Position numbers and translations under genes: made by a program. The notes under the pieces are model-generated. The model searched no databases. It worked only from the letters and a program-made list of their open reading frames with translations, and was not told the origin of the DNA. 64,000 nt of DNA, from NCBI GenBank assembly GCA_011389895.1, contig JAABTN010000016.1, forward strand, positions 1 to 64,000. The letters are read 5' to 3'. This DNA comes from Maritimibacter sp. (GTDB lineage: Bacteria; Pseudomonadota; Alphaproteobacteria; Rhodobacterales; Rhodobacteraceae). Every line of letters starts with the position of its first letter. Within the stretch, counting starts at the first letter, position 1. Shown piece by piece: positions 1 through 8,426 of this stretch.

Positions 1-2
1 CT

Positions 3-1178
3 TTGGAGAATTTCCCTTCCAACCACCCCCTCACCCCACCCCAAAGCGCGGAAGACAGGGTTGCCTGGCTCCGTCTCTTACGATCGCGTCGCGTCGGCAT
101 CTCGACCTTCTTTCGGCTGATGTCGCAACATGGCACGGCGCAGGCATCGCTTGATGCCCTGCCCGACATGGCGCGCGAGGCCGGTGAGCGTGACTATAGC
201 ATTTGTCCCCTGTCGATCGTCGAGCAGGAGATGGAATGGGGCGCGACCTATGGGGCGCAAATGCTTTTTTTCGGCACGCCCGACTATCCCGCCCGGCTTG
301 GCGATATTCCCGACCCGCCGCCGATCCTATGGGCGCTTGGGGGTACCGGTCTTCTGAGCCGCTCGACCATCGCGGTGGTCGGTGCCAGAAACGCCTCATC
401 GCTGGGCACCCGGATGGCGCGCCGGTTGGCGGGCGAACTGGGCCGTGCCGATCAGGTCATCGTGTCGGGGCTGGCGCGCGGGGTCGATACTGCGGCGCAA
501 CAATCCGCGCTGGAGACCGGAACCATCGCCGTCTTCGCGGGCGGGGTCGACGTGATCTATCCCTCCGAGAACACGGTTCTGGGCGAAGAGATCGCGCGCG
601 GCGGGCTTCGGATATCGGAAGCGCCGATGGGTCTGGCCCCGCAAGCGCGCCATTTTCCGCGCAGAAACCGGATCATCTCGGGCCTGAGCCGTGCCGTGGT
701 GGTGGTCGAGGCCGCGGCCAAGTCGGGCTCTCTCATGACCGCGGAGATGGCATTGGAACAGGGGCGCGAGGTGTTCGCGGTGCCCGGCCACCCCTTCGAT
801 GCGCGGGCGGCGGGCTGTAACCGGCTGATCCGCGACGGGGCGACGCTTTTGCGTGGGTCGGAGGATGTGTTGAACGTGTTGGACGCCCTGCCGGAAGTAT
901 CGCGCGACACCGCCCCCGCGATAGAAAATGCGATTGCCCCCGTGATCACCCCCGAGCAATCCTTACCCCCTGCTAAGCCGGAATCCCGGACGCAGGCCGA
1001 TACCTTGGCCTTGCACCAGCAAATCCTTGACCGGCTGGACACCGCGCCGCTGGCAGAGGATCAGCTTATCCGCGACCTCGCCCGACCGGTGGATGACGTT
1101 ACCTCGGAACTCACAACGCTCGAAATGGACGGGATCATCCTGCGCGGCCCGGGCGGTGTTTTGAGCCGCAAACATTAG
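3..1178 (+). CDS. dprA: DNA processing protein DprA (DNA uptake/recombination mediator), 5' end at window edge
   Basis: DprA-family protein of about 391 residues. The family binds incoming single-stranded DNA and loads RecA during natural transformation. The Rossmann-like DprA core is clear: GLARGVDTAAQ near residue 157, FAGGVDVIYPSEN, then PRRNRIISGLS and the signature KSGSLMTAEMALEQGREVFAVPG split over residues about 240-262. A C-terminal winged-helix-like domain follows (EDQLIRDLARPVDDV). The first possible start seen is a TTG at base 3, so the true start may lie just outside the window. The gene is followed after 109 bp by topA on the same strand, a common neighbour of dprA in bacteria. 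Confidence 0.93.
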   Translation: MENFPSNHPLTPPQSAEDRVAWLRLLRSRRVGISTFFRLMSQHGTAQASLDALPDMAREAGERDYSICPLSIVEQEMEWGATYGAQMLFFGTPDYPARLGDIPDPPPILWALGGTGLLSRSTIAVVGARNASSLGTRMARRLAGELGRADQVIVSGLARGVDTAAQQSALETGTIAVFAGGVDVIYPSENTVLGEEIARGGLRISEAPMGLAPQARHFPRRNRIISGLSRAVVVVEAAAKSGSLMTAEMALEQGREVFAVPGHPFDARAAGCNRLIRDGATLLRGSEDVLNVLDALPEVSRDTAPAIENAIAPVITPEQSLPPAKPESRTQADTLALHQQILDRLDTAPLAEDQLIRDLARPVDDVTSELTTLEMDGIILRGPGGVLSRKH

Positions 1179-1219
1179 CGTCAGGGCAGGTCAACAAAAC
1201 AGTGTGACAGACGCCGCCA

Positions 1220-1249
1220 TTGACAAGCTCCGCTTCGCCGACACATCTA
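1220..1249 (+). promoter_or_regulatory. candidate sigma70-type promoter for topA
   Basis: A perfect -35 TTGACA lies at 1220-1225. About 17 bases on is a weak -10-like stretch (acatct/catcta, 1243-1249). It lies in the short dprA-topA gap about 40 bases upstream of the topA start, which has its own AAAGGA ribosome binding site. Judged by eye; the -10 is poor. Confidence 0.35.
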
Positions 1250-1287
1250 AGCCCCCCAGAGGCCGAGATTGAGTCGAAAGGAATTTT

Positions 1288-3834
1288 ATGCCCGTCGTTG
1301 TCGTGGAAAGTCCGGCTAAGGCCAAGACAATCAACAAGTATTTGGGCCCAGACTACACCGTTCTCGCCTCATACGGCCATGTTCGCGACCTGCCGCCGAA
1401 AGACGGATCGGTCAACCCCGACGACGATTTCGCGATGATGTGGGAGATCGGGAATGACAGCCGCAAGCATGTGAAGGCGATCGCCGATGCGCTCAAGGAT
1501 GACAATAACCTGATCCTCGCGACCGACCCCGACCGGGAAGGCGAGGCGATCTCATGGCACCTCGAAGAGGCGCTGCGCAAACGCCGTGCGATCAAGAAGG
1601 ACACGCCGGTGAGCCGGGTGGTCTTCAACGCCATCACGCAATCCGCCGTGACCGAGGCGATGAAGAACCCGCGCGATGTCGACGGTGATCTGGTCGAGGC
1701 CTATCTCGCCCGTCGCGCGCTTGACTATCTCGTCGGTTTCAACCTGTCGCCGGTGCTTTGGCGCAAGCTGCCCGGCGCACGCTCGGCCGGGCGGGTGCAA
1801 TCGGTCTGCCTGCGGCTCATCGTCGAGCGCGAGATGGAGATCGAGGCCTTCAACCCGCGCGAATACTGGTCGGTCAAGGCGCAATTGACGACACCCCGCG
1901 GCCAATCCTTTGAAGCGCGGCTGACCAATTTCGCGGGCAAGAAGCTTGAACGCCATGATCTGGAAACCGGCGAGCAGGCCGGGCTGGCGGTGGCCGCGAT
2001 CGAGAACCGCGACCTCTCGGTCACCTCGGTCGAGGCGAAGCCGGCCAGCCGCAACCCCTCGGCCCCCTTCATGACCTCGACGCTTCAGCAGGAGGCAAGC
2101 CGCAAATTCGGCTTCGGCGCGCGCCAGACGATGTCGACCGCCCAGCGCCTGTATGAAGCCGGCTACATCACCTACATGCGGACCGACGGGATCGACATGG
2201 CCCCCGAGGCTGTCGAGGCCGCGCGGGCCGAGATCGGCAACCGGTATGGTGCCGAATACGTCCCGGACAAACCGCGTGTTTACAAGAACAAGGCGAAGAA
2301 CGCGCAGGAAGCGCACGAATGTATCCGGCCCACCGAGATGGGGCTGGACGCCGGGCAATTGTCGCGGCTTGAGGCCGACCAACGCAAGCTTTACGACCTG
2401 ATCTGGAAGCGCACGCTGGCCTGCCAGATGGAAGGCGCGAAGATGGAGCGCACCACGGTCGAGATCGGGTCTGCCGACGGTCAGGTGGGTCTGAGAGCAA
2501 CCGGCCAAGTCGTGCTCTTCGATGGCTTTTTGAAGGTCTACGAAGAAGGCAAGGACGACGACCTTGTCGAGGACGATGACGACAAGCGCCTGCCGCAGAT
2601 GACCGAAGGCGACGCGACCGAGAAGGAAAAAGTCACGCCGGAACAGCATTTTACCCAGGCCCCGCCGCGCTATACCGAGGCGACGCTGGTCAAGAAGATG
2701 GAAGAACTGGGCATCGGGCGGCCTTCGACCTATGCCTCGATCGTCACCACGATCCAGGACCGCGAATATGTGCGCAAGGACAAGGGGCGCCTTATCCCCG
2801 AGGACAAGGGGCGGATCGTCACGATCTTTCTTCTGAACTTTTTCCGCCAATACGTCGGATACGAGTTTACCGCCGAGCTTGAGCAGGATCTGGACAAGGT
2901 GTCGGCGGGCGAAGTCGATTACAAAAAGGTGCTCGCCCGGTTCTGGCGCGACTTCTCGGCGGCGATTGCCGAAACGTCCGAGCTGCGCATCTCGGAGGTG
3001 CTCGACAAGCTTGACGATGCGCTTGCCCCGCAGCTTTATCCGCCGCGCGAAGATGGCACGGACCCGCGCAAATGCCCGCTTTGTGGCAATGGCGATCTGC
3101 ACCTGAAGACATCGCGCTCCGGTGGCTTCATCGGCTGTTCGAATTATCCCGAGTGCCGCTATACCCGGCCCATCGGCGGCGGTGAGGAAAACCAGGGCGA
3201 CCGGGTTCTGGGCGAAGATGACGACGGCAACGAAATCAGCCTTCGGTCGGGTCGTTTCGGCCCCTACGTCCAGCGTGGCGAGGTGACCGAGGACAACAAG
3301 AAACCCGATCGCGCCAGCCTTCCGAAAGGGTGGCAGGCCGATGAGATGACCTTGGAAAAGGCGCTCACGCTTCTGTCGCTGCCCCGCATCGTGGGTGACC
3401 ACGAAGGCGCGCCGATCAAGGCCAACTTCGGTCGCTTCGGCCCCTATGTCATGCACCAGATGGTGGATGAGGCGAAGCCGGTCTATGCCAACCTCAAGGA
3501 TCCTCAGGATGTGTTCGAGATCGGCATGAACCGGGCGGTCGAGCTGATCACCGAGAAGCGACAAAACCCCGGTCGCGGGCGCGGTGCCACCGCCAAGGCG
3601 TTGAAAGAGCTCGGGGAACATCCCGATGAGGGCGGGCCGGTGAATGTCATGGACGGGCGCTATGGCCCCTATGTCAAATGGGGCAAGGTCAACGCCACGC
3701 TGCCCAAGGACATCAAGCCCGAAGAGGTGACGATGGAAAAGGCGGTCGAGCTGATCGCCGAGAAATCCGCAAAGAAGGGCACGGGCAAGAAGACGGCGAG
3801 CAAGAAAGGCGCGGCCAAGAAAGCGGCCAAGTAG
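1288..3834 (+). CDS. topA: DNA topoisomerase I (type IA)
   Basis: Full-length type IA topoisomerase (848 aa), which relaxes negative supercoils. The N-terminal TOPRIM domain carries VVVESPAKAKTI (residues 3-14) and DPDREGEAISWHL with the metal-binding acidic residues. The catalytic tyrosine is Tyr296 in ITYMRTDG. A four-cysteine zinc ribbon (CPLCGNG...CSNYPEC) lies near residues 594-625. It is followed by two further topoisomerase C-terminal repeats (RFGPYVQ, RFGPYVM, RYGPYVK) and a lysine/alanine-rich basic tail. The ATG is preceded by AAAGGA at suitable spacing. Organisation is typical for alphaproteobacteria. Confidence 0.97.
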   Translation: MPVVVVESPAKAKTINKYLGPDYTVLASYGHVRDLPPKDGSVNPDDDFAMMWEIGNDSRKHVKAIADALKDDNNLILATDPDREGEAISWHLEEALRKRRAIKKDTPVSRVVFNAITQSAVTEAMKNPRDVDGDLVEAYLARRALDYLVGFNLSPVLWRKLPGARSAGRVQSVCLRLIVEREMEIEAFNPREYWSVKAQLTTPRGQSFEARLTNFAGKKLERHDLETGEQAGLAVAAIENRDLSVTSVEAKPASRNPSAPFMTSTLQQEASRKFGFGARQTMSTAQRLYEAGYITYMRTDGIDMAPEAVEAARAEIGNRYGAEYVPDKPRVYKNKAKNAQEAHECIRPTEMGLDAGQLSRLEADQRKLYDLIWKRTLACQMEGAKMERTTVEIGSADGQVGLRATGQVVLFDGFLKVYEEGKDDDLVEDDDDKRLPQMTEGDATEKEKVTPEQHFTQAPPRYTEATLVKKMEELGIGRPSTYASIVTTIQDREYVRKDKGRLIPEDKGRIVTIFLLNFFRQYVGYEFTAELEQDLDKVSAGEVDYKKVLARFWRDFSAAIAETSELRISEVLDKLDDALAPQLYPPREDGTDPRKCPLCGNGDLHLKTSRSGGFIGCSNYPECRYTRPIGGGEENQGDRVLGEDDDGNEISLRSGRFGPYVQRGEVTEDNKKPDRASLPKGWQADEMTLEKALTLLSLPRIVGDHEGAPIKANFGRFGPYVMHQMVDEAKPVYANLKDPQDVFEIGMNRAVELITEKRQNPGRGRGATAKALKELGEHPDEGGPVNVMDGRYGPYVKWGKVNATLPKDIKPEEVTMEKAVELIAEKSAKKGTGKKTASKKGAAKKAAK

Positions 3835-3913
3835 AGGCGCGATCAGGGAGACCGGCGACAACCGCGCGCGCCCGCCACAGCCTGTTCAAAGCGGCTCATG
3901 TTGGTGCAAATAT

Positions 3914-3942
3914 TTGACGTGGCCGCCCGTCTGTGCTTTCAA
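3914..3942 (+). promoter_or_regulatory. possible promoter for the 3975-9639 operon
   Basis: TTGACG at 3914-3919, 17 bases, then TTTCAA at 3937-3942. The -35 is good and the -10 poor. It lies 33 bases upstream of the first ATG of a five-gene overlapping run. Weak support, by eye only. Confidence 0.25.
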
Positions 3943-3974
3943 AAAGGTGGGAGTGGTTATCGTCGGAATACGTC

Positions 3975-5834
3975 ATGAAAGCCTCTCTCTACACGGCCTA
4001 CCACACACCAGCCTCGATCTTCGACAGCGCCTCCATCACACCGATCCATGTCGGACGTGCCAGCGCGCAGGCCCCGCTGGGCGGCATGATCGGGGACGAT
4101 ACGGGCGACAACATCTCGGATCGGAACGGGGCGTATTGCGAAATGACCGCGCTCTATTGGGCGTGGAAGAACGACCGCGACAGCACCCACATCGGGCTGA
4201 TGCACTACCGGCGGCTTCTGGATTTCGACGGGTCGATGCGCGCGCCTGTGACCGAGGTTTTTCCGGACGATTTGCGCACGTCTGACTACTGCGCGCGCAC
4301 CGAGCGTTGGCTGGCGGCGCACCCGCAGATCGACCTCGTGGTGCCGGTGGCACACAGGATGCCGATGACGGTGCGCGCGAATTTCAACGCAGAACATGAC
4401 CCCCGCGATCTCGCTTTCGTCGAGGCGCATGTGCGCGCGCACAGCCCAGACTACCTTGAAGATTTACACGCCGTGCTGGACGGATACGATCTTTTGCTTG
4501 GCAACATGTTTCTGGCCCGCCGCGATGTGATCGAACCCTACTTTGAATGGGCCTTCCCGATCCTCGACGCGCTGTTTTCCGCGGACATCCCGCGCGCCTA
4601 TTTGTCCAAGTATAACGCGCGGTTCGCGGGCTTCATGTCCGAACGGCTGTTCTCGATCTACGTGCACAAGTTCCTGCGCGAAGCGCCCGGGGCCCGGGTG
4701 CACCGGGTTAATATCCTGAACCTGAAGACGAGCCTTGTGTTCCCGGTCCTGCCCGGCGCGATATTCAATGGCCCCGAGAACGTGAACGTGGCGTTTTCCT
4801 CGGACCGTAATTACCTACCCCACACCTGCGCGATGCTGCGCACGATGGCCGATCACGCAGACCCCGCGCGCCAGTATAACCTGTTCTACCTGAACGAAAA
4901 TATCAGGGCCCGCGATCTGGAATTGCTTCAATCGGTCTTGTTCGGGGCGCCGAACATCACGCTCTACCCCGTGAACGTGGGCACCCGGTTCGGGGATCGC
5001 TATCGGGCCCGACACCATGCCCCCAGCAACGCAACTTACAACCGGTTCCTTTTGTTCGACCTGCTCCCTGACGTGGATCGGCTGGTCTATATGGACGTGG
5101 ATATGGTGCTTCTGGGCGACATTGCCGAGGTCTTCGATGTCGAGATGGGCAACCACCCGATTGCCGCGGTCCCGGATTTCATCATGACCCGCGTGTTGTG
5201 CACGAGCGTGATCACCGAAGACCCCAAGGTGCCTGATCTCGGGCGCTACCTGCACGATCAGCTCGGGCTGAGCGACGCCCAGATCAATTCCTATTTCAAT
5301 GCGGGACTGATGGTGTTGAACCTCGCCAAGATGGACGTCCCAAAGGTCGGAAAACGGCTTTTGGCCATGGTCGATGAGACCGCGTATTTCTTTCGCGACC
5401 AAGACATTCTGAACGTTTTCTTCAAGGACAGCTACCTGCGGCTGCCCGCGAAATACAATGTTTTCAACAGTGACCTGCAGGAATATGCCCATGTGCCCGC
5501 CGCCAATCGACGCGACGCGATGGCGGCCAAACAGGCGCCTTTCATCATCCACTTCGCCGCCGCTCACCACAAACCCTGGACCAATCCGGATGTGCAGTTC
5601 GCGCAGGCGTATTGGACCGCGCTGGAGCGCACGCCTTTCTGGCTGGAGGTGCTTGAAGGCACCTTGGCACGGCGCAGGCGTTCCCGGTGGCCCGGATGGT
5701 CAGAACGCCTCAGGCGCGGCCTTGTGCGCACCGGCGCTTGGATCGGTCGCACAGCCCCGTGGCTGCACCCCCATCTTCTGGGCATTTATCGCCGCCTTCG
5801 CAAAGCCGCAACGGCATTGGGGGCCCGTGCATGA
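3975..5834 (+). CDS. two-domain glycosyltransferase: DUF4422 plus GT8-like domain
   Basis: Protein of 619 aa. The N-terminal part (about residues 1-250) resembles DUF4422 capsular-polysaccharide proteins (GAYCEMTALYWAWKN, then HIGLMHYRRLLDF). The C-terminal part (about 270-560) is a GT-A fold of the GT8 type: NVNVAFSSDRNYLPHTCAML, the metal/nucleotide-binding DVD at residues 374-376 in VYMDVDMVLLGD, and FNAGLMVLNL further on. No signal peptide; probably cytoplasmic. An in-frame start at 3933 exists, but ATG 3975 (MKASLYTAYH) fits the domain edge. First gene of a run in which every following start overlaps the previous stop. Likely builds a glycan or glycoside; donor and acceptor unknown. Confidence 0.85.
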   Translation: MKASLYTAYHTPASIFDSASITPIHVGRASAQAPLGGMIGDDTGDNISDRNGAYCEMTALYWAWKNDRDSTHIGLMHYRRLLDFDGSMRAPVTEVFPDDLRTSDYCARTERWLAAHPQIDLVVPVAHRMPMTVRANFNAEHDPRDLAFVEAHVRAHSPDYLEDLHAVLDGYDLLLGNMFLARRDVIEPYFEWAFPILDALFSADIPRAYLSKYNARFAGFMSERLFSIYVHKFLREAPGARVHRVNILNLKTSLVFPVLPGAIFNGPENVNVAFSSDRNYLPHTCAMLRTMADHADPARQYNLFYLNENIRARDLELLQSVLFGAPNITLYPVNVGTRFGDRYRARHHAPSNATYNRFLLFDLLPDVDRLVYMDVDMVLLGDIAEVFDVEMGNHPIAAVPDFIMTRVLCTSVITEDPKVPDLGRYLHDQLGLSDAQINSYFNAGLMVLNLAKMDVPKVGKRLLAMVDETAYFFRDQDILNVFFKDSYLRLPAKYNVFNSDLQEYAHVPAANRRDAMAAKQAPFIIHFAAAHHKPWTNPDVQFAQAYWTALERTPFWLEVLEGTLARRRRSRWPGWSERLRRGLVRTGAWIGRTAPWLHPHLLGIYRRLRKAATALGARA

Positions 5835-6898
5835 CCCGGCTTTACCTGCACATCGGGCACTACAAGACCGGAACTTCCGCGATACAGGCGTTTTGTCACC
5901 AACATGCCGATGCCTTGGCGCAGAACGGGCTTTATTACCCAAAGGCCGGGCGCGGCCCGTCGGCCATGACCAACCATGCAGGTCTCGCCCTGCCAATTGC
6001 AAAGGATCACGGCTTCTACCCGCCGAGATGGTATCAGGGGGGTCATGATACCGATGCCACCTTCGAAGCCCTTCATGACGAGCTTGGGCGAGAGAAGCCC
6101 GACAAGGCGCTGATTTCCAGCGAAGAGCTGATCCAACTTGCCCTGCGTGACGACCCGGACGCGGCCATCGCGGATCTGAGACACCGCCTTGCGCCCTATG
6201 ATGTCCGCGTCATCCTCTACCTGCGCGAACCCCTGTCGCTTCTGAAATCATGGTATTCGCAGGTTGCGAGAGGGCCGCGCCCAGTGCGGAGTTTTCCGTC
6301 CTTCTTCATGGCCCGTGACGCACGCTTTTTCGGCCAAGGCGCGCTTTATGATGCCTTTGCGCGCGGGTTCGGCGCGGACAAGATAGTCCTGCGAAGCTAC
6401 GTGGACCATGGCGCGGCGCATATCCGGAGCTTCCTGAAGCGCGCCGATGTCACGGCCCCGGACAACGCGCGCTATCCAGTGGTGAATGTCGCCCCGCCAA
6501 CCGACGATTTTGAGCGCATGCGGATCGAACAGGCCACGACAAAAGGCGATGCGCGTCTGTTGGTCACGCAGATCGACACGCCGGATGCGCTTGTCGAGAC
6601 CGCCTCGCGCATCAATGCCGATTGGGCCCGGGTCACCGCCCGCACCCCGGAGCGGATCGAAAGCAGGCTTTCGGCGCGGGCCGTCATCGCGCATTACATC
6701 ACCCTTCTGGAGCCTGCTGCCGGGCAAATTCCGCTCATCACGCAAGAGGCCGACAGGCTCGAACATCTCGCGGCCCGGTGCGAGGCCGGGCAGGCAGAGC
6801 TTGCCGCCGCACTGACCCATGCCGCCCGGATCATCCGCGCGTCCTACCTGGTGGATGCCCCAGCCGCCGACGCGACCTTGAGCGGAGGGGCGACATGA
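5831..6898 (+). CDS. sulfotransferase-fold protein
   Basis: Protein of 355 aa starting at ATG 5831, whose ATGA overlaps the stop of the upstream glycosyltransferase; the longer open frame from 5687 is not needed. The N-terminus LYLHIGHYKTGTSAIQAF matches the 5'-phosphosulfate-binding loop of PAPS-dependent sulfotransferases (HIGxxKTGT). VILYLREPLSLLKSWYSQ (about residues 135-152) matches the 3'-phosphate-binding region (R..P....S.Y). Such proteins transfer sulfate from PAPS to a sugar or other hydroxyl group. Substrate unknown; the operon context points to a glycan or glycoside acceptor. Catalytic assignment is by motif only. Confidence 0.8.
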   Translation: MTRLYLHIGHYKTGTSAIQAFCHQHADALAQNGLYYPKAGRGPSAMTNHAGLALPIAKDHGFYPPRWYQGGHDTDATFEALHDELGREKPDKALISSEELIQLALRDDPDAAIADLRHRLAPYDVRVILYLREPLSLLKSWYSQVARGPRPVRSFPSFFMARDARFFGQGALYDAFARGFGADKIVLRSYVDHGAAHIRSFLKRADVTAPDNARYPVVNVAPPTDDFERMRIEQATTKGDARLLVTQIDTPDALVETASRINADWARVTARTPERIESRLSARAVIAHYITLLEPAAGQIPLITQEADRLEHLAARCEAGQAELAAALTHAARIIRASYLVDAPAADATLSGGAT

Positions 6899-7614
6899 TC
6901 CGGCATATCGCCCGCAAATTGAGGGGCCGCAAGAGACCTGCCAGAAGCACACATCCCGCCGCGCTCAAGGGCACGATCTTTATCGTGACCTATGGCCGGT
7001 CGGGATCGACGCTGTTGCAAAGCATCCTTCAAACCATCCCCGGCTGTCACATCGTGGGCGAGAATTACGCGACCTTGCCTCCCTTGCTCGATGCCGCCGC
7101 CCGGGCGCGGCGCACGCACGCGACATGGGGGAAGAAGGATCGACCGCCCAATCATCCTTGGCACGGCGCTGACCAGCTCACCCCTGAGCGTTTCGAGGCC
7201 GCGCTTGTCGATCTGTTCGTCTCCGAGGTGCTGCGCCCGCCACCCGGCACCCGGTGGTATGGGTTCAAGGAAATACGCTACGCCAAGCTGGGCGATGACC
7301 TTCCCGAAACGCTCGACACCCTGCGCCGGGTCTTTCCCAACGCCTTCATCGTCTTCAATTCGCGCGACGCGGACGCGGTGGCGAAATCAGGCTGGTGGGG
7401 CAAAAGCGATCCGGATCGCGCGCGAAGGCTGGTTGCCCGGATGGATGCCCGGTTCGCGCAATACACCCGCGATCATCCAGATGACACCCATTGGGTCCAC
7501 CACGAAGACACCGTGGCCAACCCCGAAAGCCTGCGCCCGCTGTTTGACAAGCTCGGCGAAACGCTCGACATAGACGCCGTGCACCGGGTGCTCGCCAACC
7601 GCTTGGCGCATTGA
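6895..7614 (+). CDS. second sulfotransferase-fold protein
   Basis: Protein of 239 aa. ATG 6895 overlaps the previous stop (ATGA). The phosphosulfate-binding loop is YGRSGSTLLQSIL (about residues 30-42), as in Sulfotransfer families with an RSGST loop. The 3'-phosphate region appears as IVFNSRDADAVAKSGWW (about residues 150-166). Its sequence is unlike the first sulfotransferase, so this is not a recent tandem duplicate. Translational coupling on both sides implies a shared pathway with the glycosyltransferases and the phosphatase. Substrate cannot be deduced. Confidence 0.78.
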   Translation: MIRHIARKLRGRKRPARSTHPAALKGTIFIVTYGRSGSTLLQSILQTIPGCHIVGENYATLPPLLDAAARARRTHATWGKKDRPPNHPWHGADQLTPERFEAALVDLFVSEVLRPPPGTRWYGFKEIRYAKLGDDLPETLDTLRRVFPNAFIVFNSRDADAVAKSGWWGKSDPDRARRLVARMDARFAQYTRDHPDDTHWVHHEDTVANPESLRPLFDKLGETLDIDAVHRVLANRLAH

Positions 7615-8426
7615 TGAACGTGCGCGCGTCCATACCGCTTCTGGTTTTCTCCGATCTCGACGGAACGCTTCTGGATCACCACAGCTATGACTGGACCCCG
7701 GCGCGCCCCGCGCTGGCGCGTCTGTTGTCTCTGGGTTGCGGTGTCGTGCTCGCGACGTCAAAGACCGCGGGCGAAGTCGCCCCCCTACGTGCCGAGATGG
7801 GGCTTGGCGATTGGCCCGCCATTGTCGAGAACGGCGCGGGGGTTTTGGCCCCGGGGGAAACACCCACGGATGACCCGGGCGATTACCCGTCGATCCGCGC
7901 CGCGCTGGACGCCCTGCCCCGATCTCTGCGCGCGCCCTTCACCGGGTTCGGCGACCTTGATACGGACGGCGTGGCGCGGGTGACGGGCCTCCCCCCGGCG
8001 CAGGCGCGGCTGGCCCGCAGGCGCGCCTTCTCGGAGCCGGGCCTGTGGTCGGGCGACCCCGCCGGGCGCGCGGCCTTCATCGCCGAATTGGCGCGGGCCG
8101 GGATCACGGCGCGCATGGGAGGACGGTTTCTGACCCTGTCGCGCGGGCGCACGAAGGCCGACGCCATGGCAACGATTGTCGATCGCTACCGCCCCGCGCA
8201 CACCTTGGCGCTTGGCGACGCACCTAACGACATCGAAATGCTCGAAACCGCCGAGATCGGCGTGATCATCCCCAACCCCGACGCACCCCCCCTGCCAACC
8301 GTTCCCGGCGAGGCATCGGGTCGCATCCGCCGCGCGCCCGCGGCGGGCCCAAGTGGCTGGAATTTGGCCGTGACGCAGGCTATTGAGGATTTCAGGCTTG
8401 GGCAGTCAGGAGGCGGGCATGGCTGA
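7614..8426 (+). CDS. HAD-IIB phosphatase, mannosyl/glucosyl-3-phosphoglycerate phosphatase type
   Basis: Protein of 270 aa with the HAD motifs DLDGTLLDHHSYDW (motif I, nucleophile Asp near residue 15), ATSKTAGEV (motif II) and LALGDAPNDIEML (motifs III/IV). The HHSYDW continuation and overall length fit mannosyl-3-phosphoglycerate phosphatase (MpgP/YedP) proteins. These remove the phosphate from glycosyl-3-phosphoglycerate to give mannosyl- or glucosylglycerate, compatible solutes. ATG 7614 overlaps the preceding TGA. The next gene overlaps its end and encodes the matching synthase type, which supports this role. Confidence 0.85.
   Translation: MNVRASIPLLVFSDLDGTLLDHHSYDWTPARPALARLLSLGCGVVLATSKTAGEVAPLRAEMGLGDWPAIVENGAGVLAPGETPTDDPGDYPSIRAALDALPRSLRAPFTGFGDLDTDGVARVTGLPPAQARLARRRAFSEPGLWSGDPAGRAAFIAELARAGITARMGGRFLTLSRGRTKADAMATIVDRYRPAHTLALGDAPNDIEMLETAEIGVIIPNPDAPPLPTVPGEASGRIRRAPAAGPSGWNLAVTQAIEDFRLGQSGGGHG

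Noticed and set aside
1552-3861. 769-codon open frame on the minus strand across topA
   Set aside because: Antisense reading of topA, whose plus-strand frame has all family motifs; long antisense frames are expected in high-GC DNA and the product is Arg/Leu/His-rich without domains.
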